From positions 1-64,000 of the forward strand of contig NZ_NWTI01000011.1 of the NCBI RefSeq assembly GCF_002531575.1: a stretch of DNA of 64,000 nt, read 5' to 3'. Each line of letters begins with the position of its first letter. Positions within the stretch are counted from its first letter, which is position 1. Under the pieces are notes generated by a model, which was not told the DNA's origin, did not search any database, and worked only from the letters and a program-made list of their open reading frames with translations. The position numbers and the translations under genes are program-made. Positions 23,663-32,692 of the stretch are shown here, piece after piece. Origin of the DNA: Bradyrhizobium sp. Y36 (GTDB lineage Bacteria; Pseudomonadota; Alphaproteobacteria; Rhizobiales; Xanthobacteraceae).

Positions 23663-25953
23663 ACGAGCATGTGAAGAACGTGACTCCCGAGATGACCGAT
23701 CTCAGCCGCCGCTCCTTCCTCGTCGGCACCGCCGCGACCGGCCTCGTGCTCGGCTATGCCGGCGTGCCCGGCATCGATTCCGCGGCCGCTGCGGCGCCGG
23801 CCAGTTTCGAGCCCAGCGTGTGGTATTCGATCTCGCCGGATGGTCTCGTCACCGTGACCTGCGGCAAGGCCGACATGGGCCAGCACATCGCTTCCACCAT
23901 GGCACAGATCGTCTGTGAGGAGCTCGGTGCGAAATGGAGCGACATGCGCGTGCAACTCGCCTCCAACGATCCGAAGTTCAACGATCCCGTGCTCGGCGCG
24001 CAGATCACCGGCGGCAGCTGGTCGACCATGATGAACTTCGAGGCGATGAGCCGTGCGGGCGCCGCTGGCCGCATCGCGCTGAGCGAGGCCGCCGCGGCGG
24101 CCATGGGCCTGCCGCCCTATTTCAAGGAAGAGCTCGTGGTGCGCGACTCCGTTGTATCGCACCCGAAGTCGAAGAAGCAGATGAGCTTTGCCGAGATCGT
24201 CAAGAGCGGCAAGGCGACCAAAACCTTCACGCCGGACGAGCTGAAGGCGATCAAGCTGAAGACGCCCGACCAATACACCATGATCGGCGTCTCGGTGCCG
24301 CAGCTCGACATCCCCTCCAAGACCAATGGCACCGCCAAGTACGGCATCGACGTGATGCTGCCGGGCATGGCCTACGGCAAGGTGGTGACCCCGCCGGTGC
24401 GCTTCGGCGCCACGGTGAAATCGGTCGACGACAGTGAAGCCAAGAAGGTGCCCGGCTTCATGAAGGCCGTCATCCTCGATGACAAGACCGGAACCACGTC
24501 CGGCTGGGTCGTCGCGGTGGCCAACACCTATGCCAACGCCCGCAAGGCGGCGGATGCGCTGAAGATCGCCTATGACGGCGGTCCCAACGCGAAGCTGTCG
24601 AGCCAGTCGTTGCTGGATGAGGCCAAGCGGCTTCAGGGCCTGGAGGATTCCGGCCAGTTCTTCGTCAAGGACGGCGATCCCAATGCGGCCTTCGGTTCGG
24701 CGGCGAAAGTGGTCGAGGCCGAGTACACCACCAGCATCAATATCCATGCGCCGCTGGAGCCCATGAACGCCACTGCGGAGTTCAAGGGCGACATCCTGCA
24801 TATCTATTCCGGCAACCAGTTCGCGACGCGCTCCGGCGCGATCGCTGCGGGCGCGGCCGGGATCGATCCCAAGTTCGTGGTGATGCACCAGCATTGGCTG
24901 GGCGGCGGCTTCGGCCGGCGACTCGATGCCGACATGATGATCCCCGCGGTGCAGGCGGCGAAGGCGGTCGGCAAGCCGGTCAAGGTGATCTACTCGCGCG
25001 AGAACGACATGACGATGGATTTCTCGCGTCCGCTCACCTATCAAAAGGTCAAGGCCGGCGTGGACGGCGACGGCAAGCTCGTCGCGCTCAGTCACGACGT
25101 CGTCTCGGCCTGGCCGACCGCGCGCTGGGGAATCCCCGATTTCCTCACGCCTTCGGTCGACAAGAAGGGCCCGCTCGACAGCTTCACGGTCAACGGCGCG
25201 GACTTCTTCTACACCGTGCCCAATCACTATGTGCGCGCGATCAAGAACGAGCTCGCGCACAATGCCACGCCGTCCGGCCAGCTTCGTTCGGTGGCACCGG
25301 GTTGGACCTTCTGGGCGGTCGAAAGCATGATCGACGAGATCGCGGCCGCCACGGGCAAGGATCCTGCCCAGTTCCGCATCTCGCTGCTCGACGGCGCCGG
25401 CAAGAACGACGGCGGCGCGCAGCGCTTGCGCAACACGCTGCTCGCCGCGATGGGACTGTCGGGTTACGGCACCAGGCCATTGCCGAAAGGCGAGGGCATG
25501 GGGGTCGCCTGCGTCTCGTCACAGGAGCGCGCGACCGCGAGCTGGACGGCGTGTGTCGCCCATGTCGCGGTGGCGCCGTCGGGAGCGGTGACCGTGAAGA
25601 AGCTCACGGTCGCAACCGACGTCGGCACGCAGGTGCATCCCGACAACATCCGGGCCCAGGTCGAGGGTGCGGCGCTGTGGGGCCTGTCGCTGGCGATGTA
25701 CGAGAAGGCGACGCTGAAGGACGGTGGTATCGAGCAGACCAATTTCGACACCTACCGGCCCTTGCGCATGAGCCAGATGCCCGAGGTCGCGGTTGCCGTG
25801 ATCGCCAATGGCGAGAAGGCCACCGGCGTCGGCGAGCCCGCGGTGACGGTAGTCGCCCCGGCCATCGGCAACGCCATCTTCAATGCGAGCGGTGCCCGCG
25901 TGCGCGCACTGCCGATCACGGCGGAAGCGGTGAAGGCGAGCATGAAGGCGTAA
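23659..25953 (+). CDS. Molybdopterin-binding subunit of an aldehyde/isoquinoline-type oxidoreductase (IorB-like), Tat-exported
   Basis: The 764-residue catalytic subunit carries the molybdenum cofactor. It begins with a twin-arginine signal (LSRRSFLVGTAATG), so the complex is probably exported folded to the periplasm together with its small subunit. Cofactor and substrate segments include GGSWSTMMNF, HAPLEPMNATA, GGGFGRRLDADM and the C-terminal catalytic Glu in GVGEPAVTVVAP. ATG at 23659 has GGAGG six bases upstream; the frame is open further upstream, but that part is out-of-frame small-subunit sequence. No c-type cytochrome gene follows, so the electron acceptor is not encoded here. Substrate unknown. 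Confidence 0.92.
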   Translation: MNEHVKNVTPEMTDLSRRSFLVGTAATGLVLGYAGVPGIDSAAAAAPASFEPSVWYSISPDGLVTVTCGKADMGQHIASTMAQIVCEELGAKWSDMRVQLASNDPKFNDPVLGAQITGGSWSTMMNFEAMSRAGAAGRIALSEAAAAAMGLPPYFKEELVVRDSVVSHPKSKKQMSFAEIVKSGKATKTFTPDELKAIKLKTPDQYTMIGVSVPQLDIPSKTNGTAKYGIDVMLPGMAYGKVVTPPVRFGATVKSVDDSEAKKVPGFMKAVILDDKTGTTSGWVVAVANTYANARKAADALKIAYDGGPNAKLSSQSLLDEAKRLQGLEDSGQFFVKDGDPNAAFGSAAKVVEAEYTTSINIHAPLEPMNATAEFKGDILHIYSGNQFATRSGAIAAGAAGIDPKFVVMHQHWLGGGFGRRLDADMMIPAVQAAKAVGKPVKVIYSRENDMTMDFSRPLTYQKVKAGVDGDGKLVALSHDVVSAWPTARWGIPDFLTPSVDKKGPLDSFTVNGADFFYTVPNHYVRAIKNELAHNATPSGQLRSVAPGWTFWAVESMIDEIAAATGKDPAQFRISLLDGAGKNDGGAQRLRNTLLAAMGLSGYGTRPLPKGEGMGVACVSSQERATASWTACVAHVAVAPSGAVTVKKLTVATDVGTQVHPDNIRAQVEGAALWGLSLAMYEKATLKDGGIEQTNFDTYRPLRMSQMPEVAVAVIANGEKATGVGEPAVTVVAPAIGNAIFNASGARVRALPITAEAVKASMKA

Positions 25954-25980
25954 GCCGAACTGCGATTGCCGAATGAGACG

Positions 25981-26014
25981 ATCCGCCGGAGGCAATCTCC
26001 GGCGGATTTGTTTT
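25981..26014 (+). terminator. Rho-independent terminator of the molybdenum hydroxylase operon
   Basis: A perfect 11-base-pair stem (ATCCGCCGGAG with CTCCGGCGGAT) and five-base loop GCAAT, followed by TTTGTTTT. It starts 27 bases after the large-subunit stop codon. Confidence 0.92.
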
Positions 26015-26034
26015 GAGACTGTTTCTCCATAGTC

Positions 26035-26150
26035 GCTGTCATTCCCCGCGAAGGCGCGCGAAGGCGGGGAATCCAGTAAGCCGTGGCTTCTCGGTTCAAG
26101 CCGCGCTGTCTCGGAATACTGGATCGCCCGCCTGCGCGGGCGATGACAGC
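26035..26150. repeat. Composite palindromic repeat, copy A
   Basis: A 116-base element bounded by GCTGTCAT and ATGACAGC. Inside are two hairpins (CCCCGCGAAGG...GCGGGG and CGCCCGCCTGCGCGGGCG) flanking a non-palindromic core with ATCCAGTA, TCTCGGTTCAA and GGAATACTGG. The same arrangement recurs at 57161-57266. The rest of the gap up to 26356 is the unremarkable leader of the HD-GYP gene. Confidence 0.8.
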
Positions 26151-26356
26151 TGCGCCGAAATTCCCCTTTGTTATCAATGTCGTTCTACTGTGCATGGGGT
26201 TGTTTTCGCACTTTTGCTTTGGAGCCCCTGCGGAACCCGAAATCCGTAAAATTGCGCCGAATTCCGCAAAGTTCCATTGAGCACGCCTCTTAAGGGCCAG
26301 AGAACCTGATCCGGCTTAGGCTGACGCCAAATCCAGTCCCATGTTTTGGGGAAGTC

Positions 26357-27451
26357 ATGAACGCGCCAGCCAAAACCGCCGCCAAACGCCGGCTTCTGCT
26401 CGCCTCCGACCGGAGCGACGAGAGCACCGAGCTCGCCAGCATCCTGAAGGCGGTCGGCGAGGTCTCGACGGTGACCACCCAGGGCATCCCCGAGCAGCCG
26501 GCGCGCGATCTCTCCGGCCTCGTGGTCGACATCAACCTGCGTTCGCCCGAGAGCGTGCAGCGGGTGCGCAACAAGCTGCGCGGCGACGCCTATCGTTCGA
26601 TGCCGCGGCTGTTCGTGCTTGCCGATGCTCTGCATCACGGCACCATGCAGGCTTGGGCGCTCGGCGCCACCGACACCATTTCGCGGCCGCTGCAGGCCGA
26701 CGCCATCCTTCAGCGCATCCGCGCCGCCTTCCCGGACACCGCCGTCTATGACGCCACCGATCGCGGCAAGACGCTCAACCGCGGCGTCGAGGCGGCGCAC
26801 GCGGTGCTCGCCAAGATGTTCGAGAAGCTGCCGCTCGGCGTGCCCTTGACCTTCGACGACGTCATCGCCGCCGAGAGCAAGATCCTGAAGGCGATCAAGC
26901 ACTCCTCGCTGCGCGAATGGCTCACCACGGTCGGCTGCCATCATGTCGGCAGCTATCGCCACTGCCTGTTCGTCACGGGTTTTGCCGTCGCCTTCGCGCA
27001 GCATCTCGGCATGCGCGAGGACGATCAGCGCCGCCTGACCCGCGCCGCGCTGCTGCACGACGTCGGCAAGGCCTTCGTTCCCTCCGCGCTGCTCGACAAG
27101 CCCGGCAAGCTCACCGATGAGGAGATGTCCGAAGTTCGCCAGCATCCGCGCCGCGGCTATGACGCGCTCGCCGCCCAAGGCGGCTTCCCGCCGGAGATGC
27201 TCGATGTGGTGCTGCATCACCACGAATTCCTCGACGGCTCCGGTTATCCCAACGGCCTGTCGTCGAACCAGATCAGCGACATCGTGCGCCTGACGACCAT
27301 CGTCGACATCTACGCGGCGCTCGTCGAGAAGCGCGCCTACCGCATGCCCTTCACGCATTCGCGCGCGTTCGGGATGATGGAAGGGATGGGCGGCAAGCTG
27401 GATCAGCAGCTGTTGCAGGCGTTCCGCCCGGTGGCACTGGGGTCGTTCTGA
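26357..27451 (+). CDS. HD-GYP domain protein with receiver-like N-terminus (likely c-di-GMP phosphodiesterase)
   Basis: A 364-residue cytoplasmic protein. The N-terminal 125 residues fold like a response-regulator receiver (LLLASDRS, D58 in VVDIN, ALGATDTISRP). The usual Lys after the fifth strand is replaced by Arg, and the acidic pair near the N-terminus is weak, so phosphorylation is uncertain. The HD-GYP domain has HD at 234-235 (ALLHDVGKAF) and the GYP-containing HHHEFLDGSGYPNG at 287-300. Family members hydrolyse c-di-GMP to GMP. ATG at 26357 follows GGGGAAG closely. It is monocistronic. Confidence 0.9.
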   Translation: MNAPAKTAAKRRLLLASDRSDESTELASILKAVGEVSTVTTQGIPEQPARDLSGLVVDINLRSPESVQRVRNKLRGDAYRSMPRLFVLADALHHGTMQAWALGATDTISRPLQADAILQRIRAAFPDTAVYDATDRGKTLNRGVEAAHAVLAKMFEKLPLGVPLTFDDVIAAESKILKAIKHSSLREWLTTVGCHHVGSYRHCLFVTGFAVAFAQHLGMREDDQRRLTRAALLHDVGKAFVPSALLDKPGKLTDEEMSEVRQHPRRGYDALAAQGGFPPEMLDVVLHHHEFLDGSGYPNGLSSNQISDIVRLTTIVDIYAALVEKRAYRMPFTHSRAFGMMEGMGGKLDQQLLQAFRPVALGSF

Positions 27452-27462
27452 TAATTTAGCCC

Positions 27463-27540
27463 GTCATTCCGGGGCGCGCGTAGCGCGAACCCGGAATCTC
27501 GAGGTTCCGGGTTCGGTGCTCCGCACCGCCCCGGAACGAC
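27463..27540. repeat. GTCATTCCGGG-type palindromic repeat
   Basis: Starts GTCATTCCGGGGCG and ends GCCCCGGAACGAC, with an inner CCGGAATCTCGAGGTTCCGG palindrome. It belongs to the family at 20825 and 61249. It fills the gap between the convergent HD-GYP and acyl-CoA synthetase genes. Confidence 0.8.
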
Positions 27541-27545
27541 TGGTG

Positions 27546-29123
27546 TCACCCCACCATCTTCCGCAGCTCCGCCTTCGCGACCTTCTCCAGCGTCGAGCGT
27601 GGCATGTCGTCGACGAGCCTGATCTCGCGCGGCAGCTTGAAGTCGGCGAGCCCCTTGCGGCAGGCGGCCATCACGCGGTCCTGCAGATCGGGCGCGGCAC
27701 CCGCGACGCCGCCGTGCGGAATGATGAAGACGACGGGCACCTCGTCCAGCATCGGATGCCTCTTCGCCACCACGGCGGCCTCGCGTACGCCCGGCACGAC
27801 CGCGATCACCTGCTCGATCTCCGACGCCGCGACGTTCTCGCCGCCGACCTTCAGCATGTCCTTGGCGCGGTCGCCGAACTTGATGAAGCCGTTCTCCAGC
27901 CGATCGACCCGGTCGCCGGTCAGGAAGAAGCCGTGGTCGTCGAAGCTTTCGCGCGTGGCCTTTTCGTTGTGCAGATATTCGGCGAACAGCGACAGGCCGG
28001 GGATGCCCCTGATCGCGAGATTTCCGGTGCCGCCGACCTCCGTCGGCCGGCCGTCATCGTCGGTGATGCGGATCTCGTACTCCGGCGCTGCGCGGCCGAT
28101 CGACATCGGGATATTGGGCTGATCGACCTCGCCGACGATGCCGTGGGTGATGGTCTCGGTCATGCCCCACCAGCCGATCATCTTGATGCCGAACGCGGCG
28201 AAGGCCGGCGGCTCGTTGATCGCGGTGCCCCACAGACGGAATTTGTGATCCCCGGGGATCTCGTGCTCCAGCAACGCCTTCATGCAGAACGGGATCGTCG
28301 AGGTCCAGGTCGCGCCGTGCTCGCGCGCGACGCCCCAGAACCGGCTCGCGGAAAAGCGCGGCTGGATCACGCACGTCGCGCCGACCCACAGCGTTGCCAG
28401 CATGGAGTAGGCGAGGGCGTTGGTGTGGAACAGCGGCAGATAGGCCTGGTGCACGTCGCTCGCATGCAGGTCTTCATGCGCGGCGTTGATCTTGGCGCCC
28501 CACAGCGCGTTGGCATGAGTCCACAGCACCGCCTTCGGCCGCGACGTCGTGCCCGAGGTATACTGCACGCTGCATGGCGCGAGCGGATCGGTTACGCGTT
28601 TCGGACGGTCCGCGCTGTCGGCGAACAGGGAGTCGAAACTGTCGCCACGCGAGACCACCTGCGCCGGCGCCACGCCCGCGTCATGCGAGGTCACCGCCAT
28701 CCAGCGGATGTTGCGGCAGTTCTGCGCGACGATCTCCGCATAGGCCGGCTGGGTGATCGCTGCGACGGCGCCGCAATGATCGGCGAAATATTCGATCTCG
28801 GCCGGCGCCGAGCGGGTGTTGGTGGTGACCGCGATGGCGCCGAGCTCGACACAGGCAAACCACGCCAGCATCGCCTCGATGCAATTGTCGAGATGAATGA
28901 GCACATATTCGCCCGGCTTGACGCCGCGCCTTGCAAGGCCCGCCGCGAGCGCGCCGACCCGCTCGTGAAATTCGCCATAGCTCCAGCGCCGCGCCGGCGC
29001 ATCGAACGGCGCCCAGATCAGGAACGGATGATCGCGCCGGACCTCGGCGCGCAGCTTGAGCAGCCAGGGGACGTCGAGCCCGTCGAACGGTCCGACAATT
29101 CCGGCGGTCTGATGAACTGACAT
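27546..29123 (-). CDS. AMP-dependent acyl-CoA synthetase/ligase
   Basis: A 525-residue ANL-superfamily enzyme that activates a carboxylic acid as acyl-AMP and then forms the CoA thioester. Motifs are the P-loop YTSGTTSRPKAV near residue 190, LPLFHTNALAY, IGWWGMTETITH, FFLTGDRVDRLENGFIKFGDRAKDM with the hinge Asp, and the C-terminal domain with VGGENVAASEIEQV and a catalytic Lys in STLEKVAKAELRK. Substrate (medium-chain, aromatic or carnitine-like) cannot be read from sequence. ATG at 29123 has a strong GGGGAGGA element; a start at 29189 would add an unrelated stretch. Confidence 0.93.
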   Translation of the reverse strand: MSVHQTAGIVGPFDGLDVPWLLKLRAEVRRDHPFLIWAPFDAPARRWSYGEFHERVGALAAGLARRGVKPGEYVLIHLDNCIEAMLAWFACVELGAIAVTTNTRSAPAEIEYFADHCGAVAAITQPAYAEIVAQNCRNIRWMAVTSHDAGVAPAQVVSRGDSFDSLFADSADRPKRVTDPLAPCSVQYTSGTTSRPKAVLWTHANALWGAKINAAHEDLHASDVHQAYLPLFHTNALAYSMLATLWVGATCVIQPRFSASRFWGVAREHGATWTSTIPFCMKALLEHEIPGDHKFRLWGTAINEPPAFAAFGIKMIGWWGMTETITHGIVGEVDQPNIPMSIGRAAPEYEIRITDDDGRPTEVGGTGNLAIRGIPGLSLFAEYLHNEKATRESFDDHGFFLTGDRVDRLENGFIKFGDRAKDMLKVGGENVAASEIEQVIAVVPGVREAAVVAKRHPMLDEVPVVFIIPHGGVAGAAPDLQDRVMAACRKGLADFKLPREIRLVDDMPRSTLEKVAKAELRKMVG

Positions 29124-29253
29124 GGCTCCTCCCCGTGCAGCCTGCATCTTGCTGGCGGCTGTCTTTTGATGATTGCGTCTTCCTGCCATCGGATGACGCG
29201 GGGCGCAAATCGGGGATGCGTTGGCGTGCTGTGAGGAGTGCTCTCTTCTCCCT

Positions 29254-29370
29254 CACGGCCGGGCTTGACCCGGCCATCCACGTCTTGCCACGCGAAGAAC
29301 GTGGATGCCGGGGCCTTCGCCGCGCCGAAGCGGCTTCGGCCGCGCAGGCGGGACAAGTCCGGGCATGACG
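29254..29370. repeat. Palindromic intergenic repeat with GGCTTGACCCGG arm
   Basis: Left arm CACGGCCGGGCTTGACCCGG and right arm GGGACAAGTCCGGGCATGACG, with an inner hairpin (GGCCTTCGCCGCGCCGAAG...CGGC) and paired CCACGTC/GACGTGG-like segments. It is related to the elements at 5573, 13528 and 13861. It separates the synthetase gene from the VOC gene. Confidence 0.75.
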
Positions 29371-29396
29371 ATGGAGTATCTTCGCGCCAGGCGAAC

Positions 29397-29807
29397 TTAG
29401 TCCTCGTACGACGAGATCTCGATCAGGCTGCCGTCGGGGTCCCGGCAATAGACCGAGCGCAGCGTGCCGCGCGCGCCCTGCTTGGGAACCGGGCCTTCCT
29501 CAATCGCGACGCCGTGTGCCTGCAAATGCGCCACCACTTCGTCGGGCGCAGCCGAGGTGAGGAAGCAGAGGTCCTCGCTGCCCGCGGTCTGATGGTCCGC
29601 GGTGAACCACTCCACCTTGTCGGCATCGCGCGGCCGGACGTTGATCTTCTGGTTACCAAACACGAGCGAAGTCCGCGGCGCTTTGCCGCCGCCCGGATCG
29701 AACACCTTGACTTCCATGCCGAGAATCCTGCGGTACCAATCCGTGGTGACCGTGACGTCGGCGACGTTGATGACAAGATGATCGAGGGCTTCGACCTTGA
29801 CCGGCAT
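29397..29807 (-). CDS. VOC family protein (glyoxalase/bleomycin resistance/dioxygenase fold)
   Basis: A 136-residue vicinal-oxygen-chelate protein with two beta-alpha-beta-beta-beta modules. Possible metal ligands are His10 in ALDHLVINV, an acidic or His residue in the middle (FTADHQTAGSEDLCF) and Glu near 131 in DPDGSLIEISSYED. The WYRRILGMEV motif is typical of the family. Members include glyoxalase I, fosfomycin resistance proteins and ring-cleaving dioxygenases; this one cannot be placed more precisely. It is transcribed toward the acyl-CoA synthetase gene. Confidence 0.88.
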   Translation of the reverse strand: MPVKVEALDHLVINVADVTVTTDWYRRILGMEVKVFDPGGGKAPRTSLVFGNQKINVRPRDADKVEWFTADHQTAGSEDLCFLTSAAPDEVVAHLQAHGVAIEEGPVPKQGARGTLRSVYCRDPDGSLIEISSYED

Positions 29808-29932
29808 GCCTTATCCTTTCGTCGCGTTGCGCCCCGCGCACTTTCCGCCTGCAGCAAGCTTTGTTACAACCCCACCGACGCCGGTTTCAAGCTATCTGGC
29901 TTCAAGAACAACACGTTGGGAGAACCCTTGAG

Positions 29933-30907
29933 ATGATCACTCGCCGTACCGCGCTGGGCCTGCTCGCCGCCAGTCCGCTTGCAGCCACCCCGCTGTCGAA
30001 GGCTCTTGCCGCCGATTATCCGGCCCGGCCCGTGAAATGGGTGGTCGGTTATCCGCCGGGCGGGGCGACCGACATCCTGGCGCGACTGATCGGCCAGAGA
30101 CTCTCGGAAAAGCTCGGCCAGCAATTCGTGATCGAGAACAAGCCGGGCGCCGGCAACAACATCGGCACCGAATCGGTCGTCAACGCCGAGCCCGACGGCT
30201 ACACGCTGCAGCTGGTCAATCCGGCCAACTACATCAACGCCTCGCTCTACAAGAATCTCAAGTTCAACTTCGTGAACGACATCGCGCCGGTCGCCTCGTT
30301 CCAGCGCGTGCCGAACGTGATGACCGTCAACAAGGACGTGCCGGCCAAGAACGTTGCCGAGTTCATCGAATACGTGAAGGCCAATCCGGGCAAGGTCAAC
30401 ATGGCTTCGTCCGGAAACGGCACCTCGGTGCATCTGTCCGGCGAGATGTTCATGGCCATGACCGGCTGCAAGATGCAGCACGTGCCCTATCGCGGCGCCG
30501 CGCCCGCGATCACCGACATGCTCGGCGGCCAGGTGCAGGTGATCTTCGACAACATGCCCTCGATCATCCAGCACATCCGGTCCGGCTCGCTCCGTGCGAT
30601 CGGCGTCACCACGACGGAGCGCTCGCCGCAGCTGCCCGACGTGCAGCCGATCGCCGACACGGTGAAGGGCTATGAGGCCAGCGCACTGTTCGGCATGGGC
30701 GCGCCGAAGAACACGCCGAAGGACATCATCGCCAAGCTCAACAGCGAGATCAACACGCTGATGAAGGAGCCCGACATGACCAAGCGCCTGGTCGAGCTCG
30801 GCGGCGAGCCGCGGGTGCAGACCCCGGAGGCGTTCGGTGAGGAGATCAAGGCCGAGACCGAGAAGTGGAAAAAGGTGGTCGAGTTCGCCGGCCTCAAGGT
30901 CGAGTAG
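29933..30907 (+). CDS. Tripartite tricarboxylate transporter substrate-binding protein (BugT family)
   Basis: A 324-residue periplasmic binding protein. The signal peptide contains a twin-arginine-like TRRTALGLLAASPLA and ends near LSKALAADYPARP. The mature part has the Bug signatures VVGYPPGGATDILARLI, ENKPGAGNNIGTESV, the NPGKVNMASSGNGTS strand-turn, VPYRGAAPAITDMLGGQVQV and a PKDIIAKLN segment near the C-terminus. Bug proteins bind carboxylates and feed TctAB-type permeases, which are not encoded nearby, so this is an orphan as is common in this group. ATG at 29933 has GGGAGAA upstream; the longer in-frame start lacks a signal peptide. Confidence 0.93.
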   Translation: MITRRTALGLLAASPLAATPLSKALAADYPARPVKWVVGYPPGGATDILARLIGQRLSEKLGQQFVIENKPGAGNNIGTESVVNAEPDGYTLQLVNPANYINASLYKNLKFNFVNDIAPVASFQRVPNVMTVNKDVPAKNVAEFIEYVKANPGKVNMASSGNGTSVHLSGEMFMAMTGCKMQHVPYRGAAPAITDMLGGQVQVIFDNMPSIIQHIRSGSLRAIGVTTTERSPQLPDVQPIADTVKGYEASALFGMGAPKNTPKDIIAKLNSEINTLMKEPDMTKRLVELGGEPRVQTPEAFGEEIKAETEKWKKVVEFAGLKVE

Positions 30908-30932
30908 CGATCTTGTGATATCAGGGATTGGA

Positions 30933-30958
30933 GCCCCGCCGTTCGGCGGGGCTTTTTT
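30933..30958 (+). terminator. Rho-independent terminator after the BugT gene
   Basis: A perfect eight-base-pair stem (GCCCCGCC with GGCGGGGC) with loop GTTC followed by six T residues, 26 bases after the stop codon. Confidence 0.93.
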
Positions 30959-31056
30959 CTTGCGTGCGTTGCCTCGTTGATCTGGAATAAAACGGCGCTG
31001 CGAAACCTGATAATGATGGCATCCGTAACTCGTGCCAGCTGAAGAGGAGTTGGATC

Positions 31057-31335
31057 ATGCGCAAGACGCAATTGGTGCTGTTGACGTTCAGTGCGGCGGT
31101 CCTGGCCGGCTTCGCCACCGTCACGCCGGCGGCCGCGCGCGACTATCCATGGTGTGCCCAGGGCGGTGAATACGACTATCCCGGGGAGTGCTCCTACAGC
31201 AGCTATGAACAATGCCAGGCCAGCGTATCCGGCCGGCTGCTGTACTGCGACCGCAACCCGCGCTTCGCCTACGGCCAGGGGCAGCCGCAGCAACCACGGC
31301 CGCCGCGGCGCGTGCGGCCCGTCGCGCCTTATTGA
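31057..31335 (+). CDS. DUF3551 small secreted protein
   Basis: A 92-residue protein with a signal peptide (MRKTQLVLLTFSAAVLAGF to about residue 28, AAARDYPWC). The mature part has the Cys pattern of DUF3551: YPWCAQGGEYDYPGECSYSS, YEQCQASVSGRLLYC, then NPRFAYG and a Pro/Arg/Gln-rich tail. The family is numerous in Bradyrhizobium and of unknown function. ATG at 31057 has GAGGAG seven bases upstream. It converges with the trypsin-like protease gene, leaving only 10 bases. Confidence 0.85.
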   Translation: MRKTQLVLLTFSAAVLAGFATVTPAAARDYPWCAQGGEYDYPGECSYSSYEQCQASVSGRLLYCDRNPRFAYGQGQPQQPRPPRRVRPVAPY

Positions 31336-31345
31336 GAGCCGCGAC

Positions 31346-32587
31346 CTACCGCTTCGCGTCCGCCTGCTCCGTGCCGGTACACGAGATCAGCATCGTGTAG
31401 GCGCGCGCGTTGGCCGCGATGTCGGTGGTCTTCAGCTCTCCCTTGGGCTCTGCGGTCTGGTAGGGCACAACGGAATTGTCGAGGAAGTCGCGCAGCGCGC
31501 CGGTCTTGATGGCAAAGTTGATGTTCTCGGGGATATTGCCGGTTGCGACCGCAATCCTGAGATTGTCGAGCTTTCCCGTGACCACGCCGACGATCTGCCC
31601 GGTGGTGTCGAACAGCGGGCCTCCGCTGTTGCCGGGCTGCACGGGCGCACTGATCTGCAAGAAACGCGAATCGTTGCGCATGCCGCTGAGCGAGCTCACG
31701 ATACCGGTGGTCACGGTGAAGTCCGAGCTCAGCAGCCCGCGGTAGGGAAAGCCGATCGCGACCACGGAATCGCCGGAGCGGATTGAGCGATCGCGGATCC
31801 GGGCGACCTCCTTGAACGTCGCCGTCGACGGCGCCTGCAAGAGGGCGAGATCGTTGGTTGCATCGCTCGATACGACGCGCAACGCCATTGCCGCCTCGCC
31901 GGTCAGATTGCCCTTGAGGTCGCTGCAACCCTCGATCACATGGTTGTTGGTGACGATGTGTCCGTTGGCGCTGACAACGAAGCCGGTGCCGCTCTTGGAC
32001 TTGACGGGCTTGCCGGCGGGCGGTGAGGCCTGCTTCTCCGCCGTGGCGGCCGGCCTGGCCGCACCCTTGGCGAAGTCGCCGGCCTTTTCGAGCCCGTCGG
32101 CTTTCACCTTCGTCACGCAATTGGCCAACGCCGCGATGACCGGCCCGGTCGAGGTCAGGTCGAAATTCAGGACGGCGCGGCCGGCCGTTGCGACCATCAG
32201 GCTCGCCTTCTGGAACGTGCGCACGACATTGAGTGGCATGATAGCGGTGAGCATGTTGGACTGATACGCCGTGGCGTACAGCCTGGCTTGCTCCTGCCCG
32301 TCAAAGGTCAGGTCGATTGCGGCGTTCTCGCCCTTGTTGAAGCGGTAGCCGGGACTCGCAAACGCGAGCGACCAGGTGCCGGCGGCATTTTGGCTTACGA
32401 CGAGGATGACGCCGTTCGCGTAGGGCGTCGTCGCGGCGCAATGGGAGAAGGCCCCCGTCTGGTCGTTGCTGAACGCGCCGCCGATCCAGTTGCCGACATT
32501 GACGCTGCCGAACGGTCCCGCCGCATGCGCAGCTCCCGCGACGCCAACCTGCAATAAAGACGCGATGACTAAAGATCTGAGCCACAT
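31346..32587 (-). CDS. Secreted trypsin-like serine protease without PDZ domain
   Basis: A 413-residue periplasmic protein with signal peptide (cleavage near AAHAAG, residue 23). Residues about 25-165 form a separate N-terminal domain of unknown type, followed by a Lys/Ala/Pro linker. The HtrA-type S1C protease domain has the triad H216 (VTNNHVIEG), D246 (ATNDLALL) and S321 (QPGNSGGPLF). There is no PDZ domain after it, unlike DegP. A role in envelope quality control or in cutting a specific partner is possible. ATG at 32587. Confidence 0.87.
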   Translation of the reverse strand: MWLRSLVIASLLQVGVAGAAHAAGPFGSVNVGNWIGGAFSNDQTGAFSHCAATTPYANGVILVVSQNAAGTWSLAFASPGYRFNKGENAAIDLTFDGQEQARLYATAYQSNMLTAIMPLNVVRTFQKASLMVATAGRAVLNFDLTSTGPVIAALANCVTKVKADGLEKAGDFAKGAARPAATAEKQASPPAGKPVKSKSGTGFVVSANGHIVTNNHVIEGCSDLKGNLTGEAAMALRVVSSDATNDLALLQAPSTATFKEVARIRDRSIRSGDSVVAIGFPYRGLLSSDFTVTTGIVSSLSGMRNDSRFLQISAPVQPGNSGGPLFDTTGQIVGVVTGKLDNLRIAVATGNIPENINFAIKTGALRDFLDNSVVPYQTAEPKGELKTTDIAANARAYTMLISCTGTEQADAKR

Positions 32588-32692
32588 ACCAGCCCCCCGG
32601 ACGCTTTTGGGCGCATCTTATCTGCGGGACCACGGCTAGTGCAACCGGCAGTTGTTTGCTGCGGCGTAAATCCTCTCGCTGCCAATTCGCGC

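Noticed and set aside
22939..25953. A 1,004-codon reading that would join the iron-sulfur region to the molybdopterin subunit
   Set aside because: The first 240 codons are the small-subunit gene read out of frame. A good ribosome site and the ATGA overlap place the true start at 23659.
26083..26280. A 65-codon plus-strand frame with a hydrophobic stretch before the HD-GYP gene
   Set aside because: Its first half lies within the palindromic repeat copy A and it has no ribosome site, so it is not supported as a gene.
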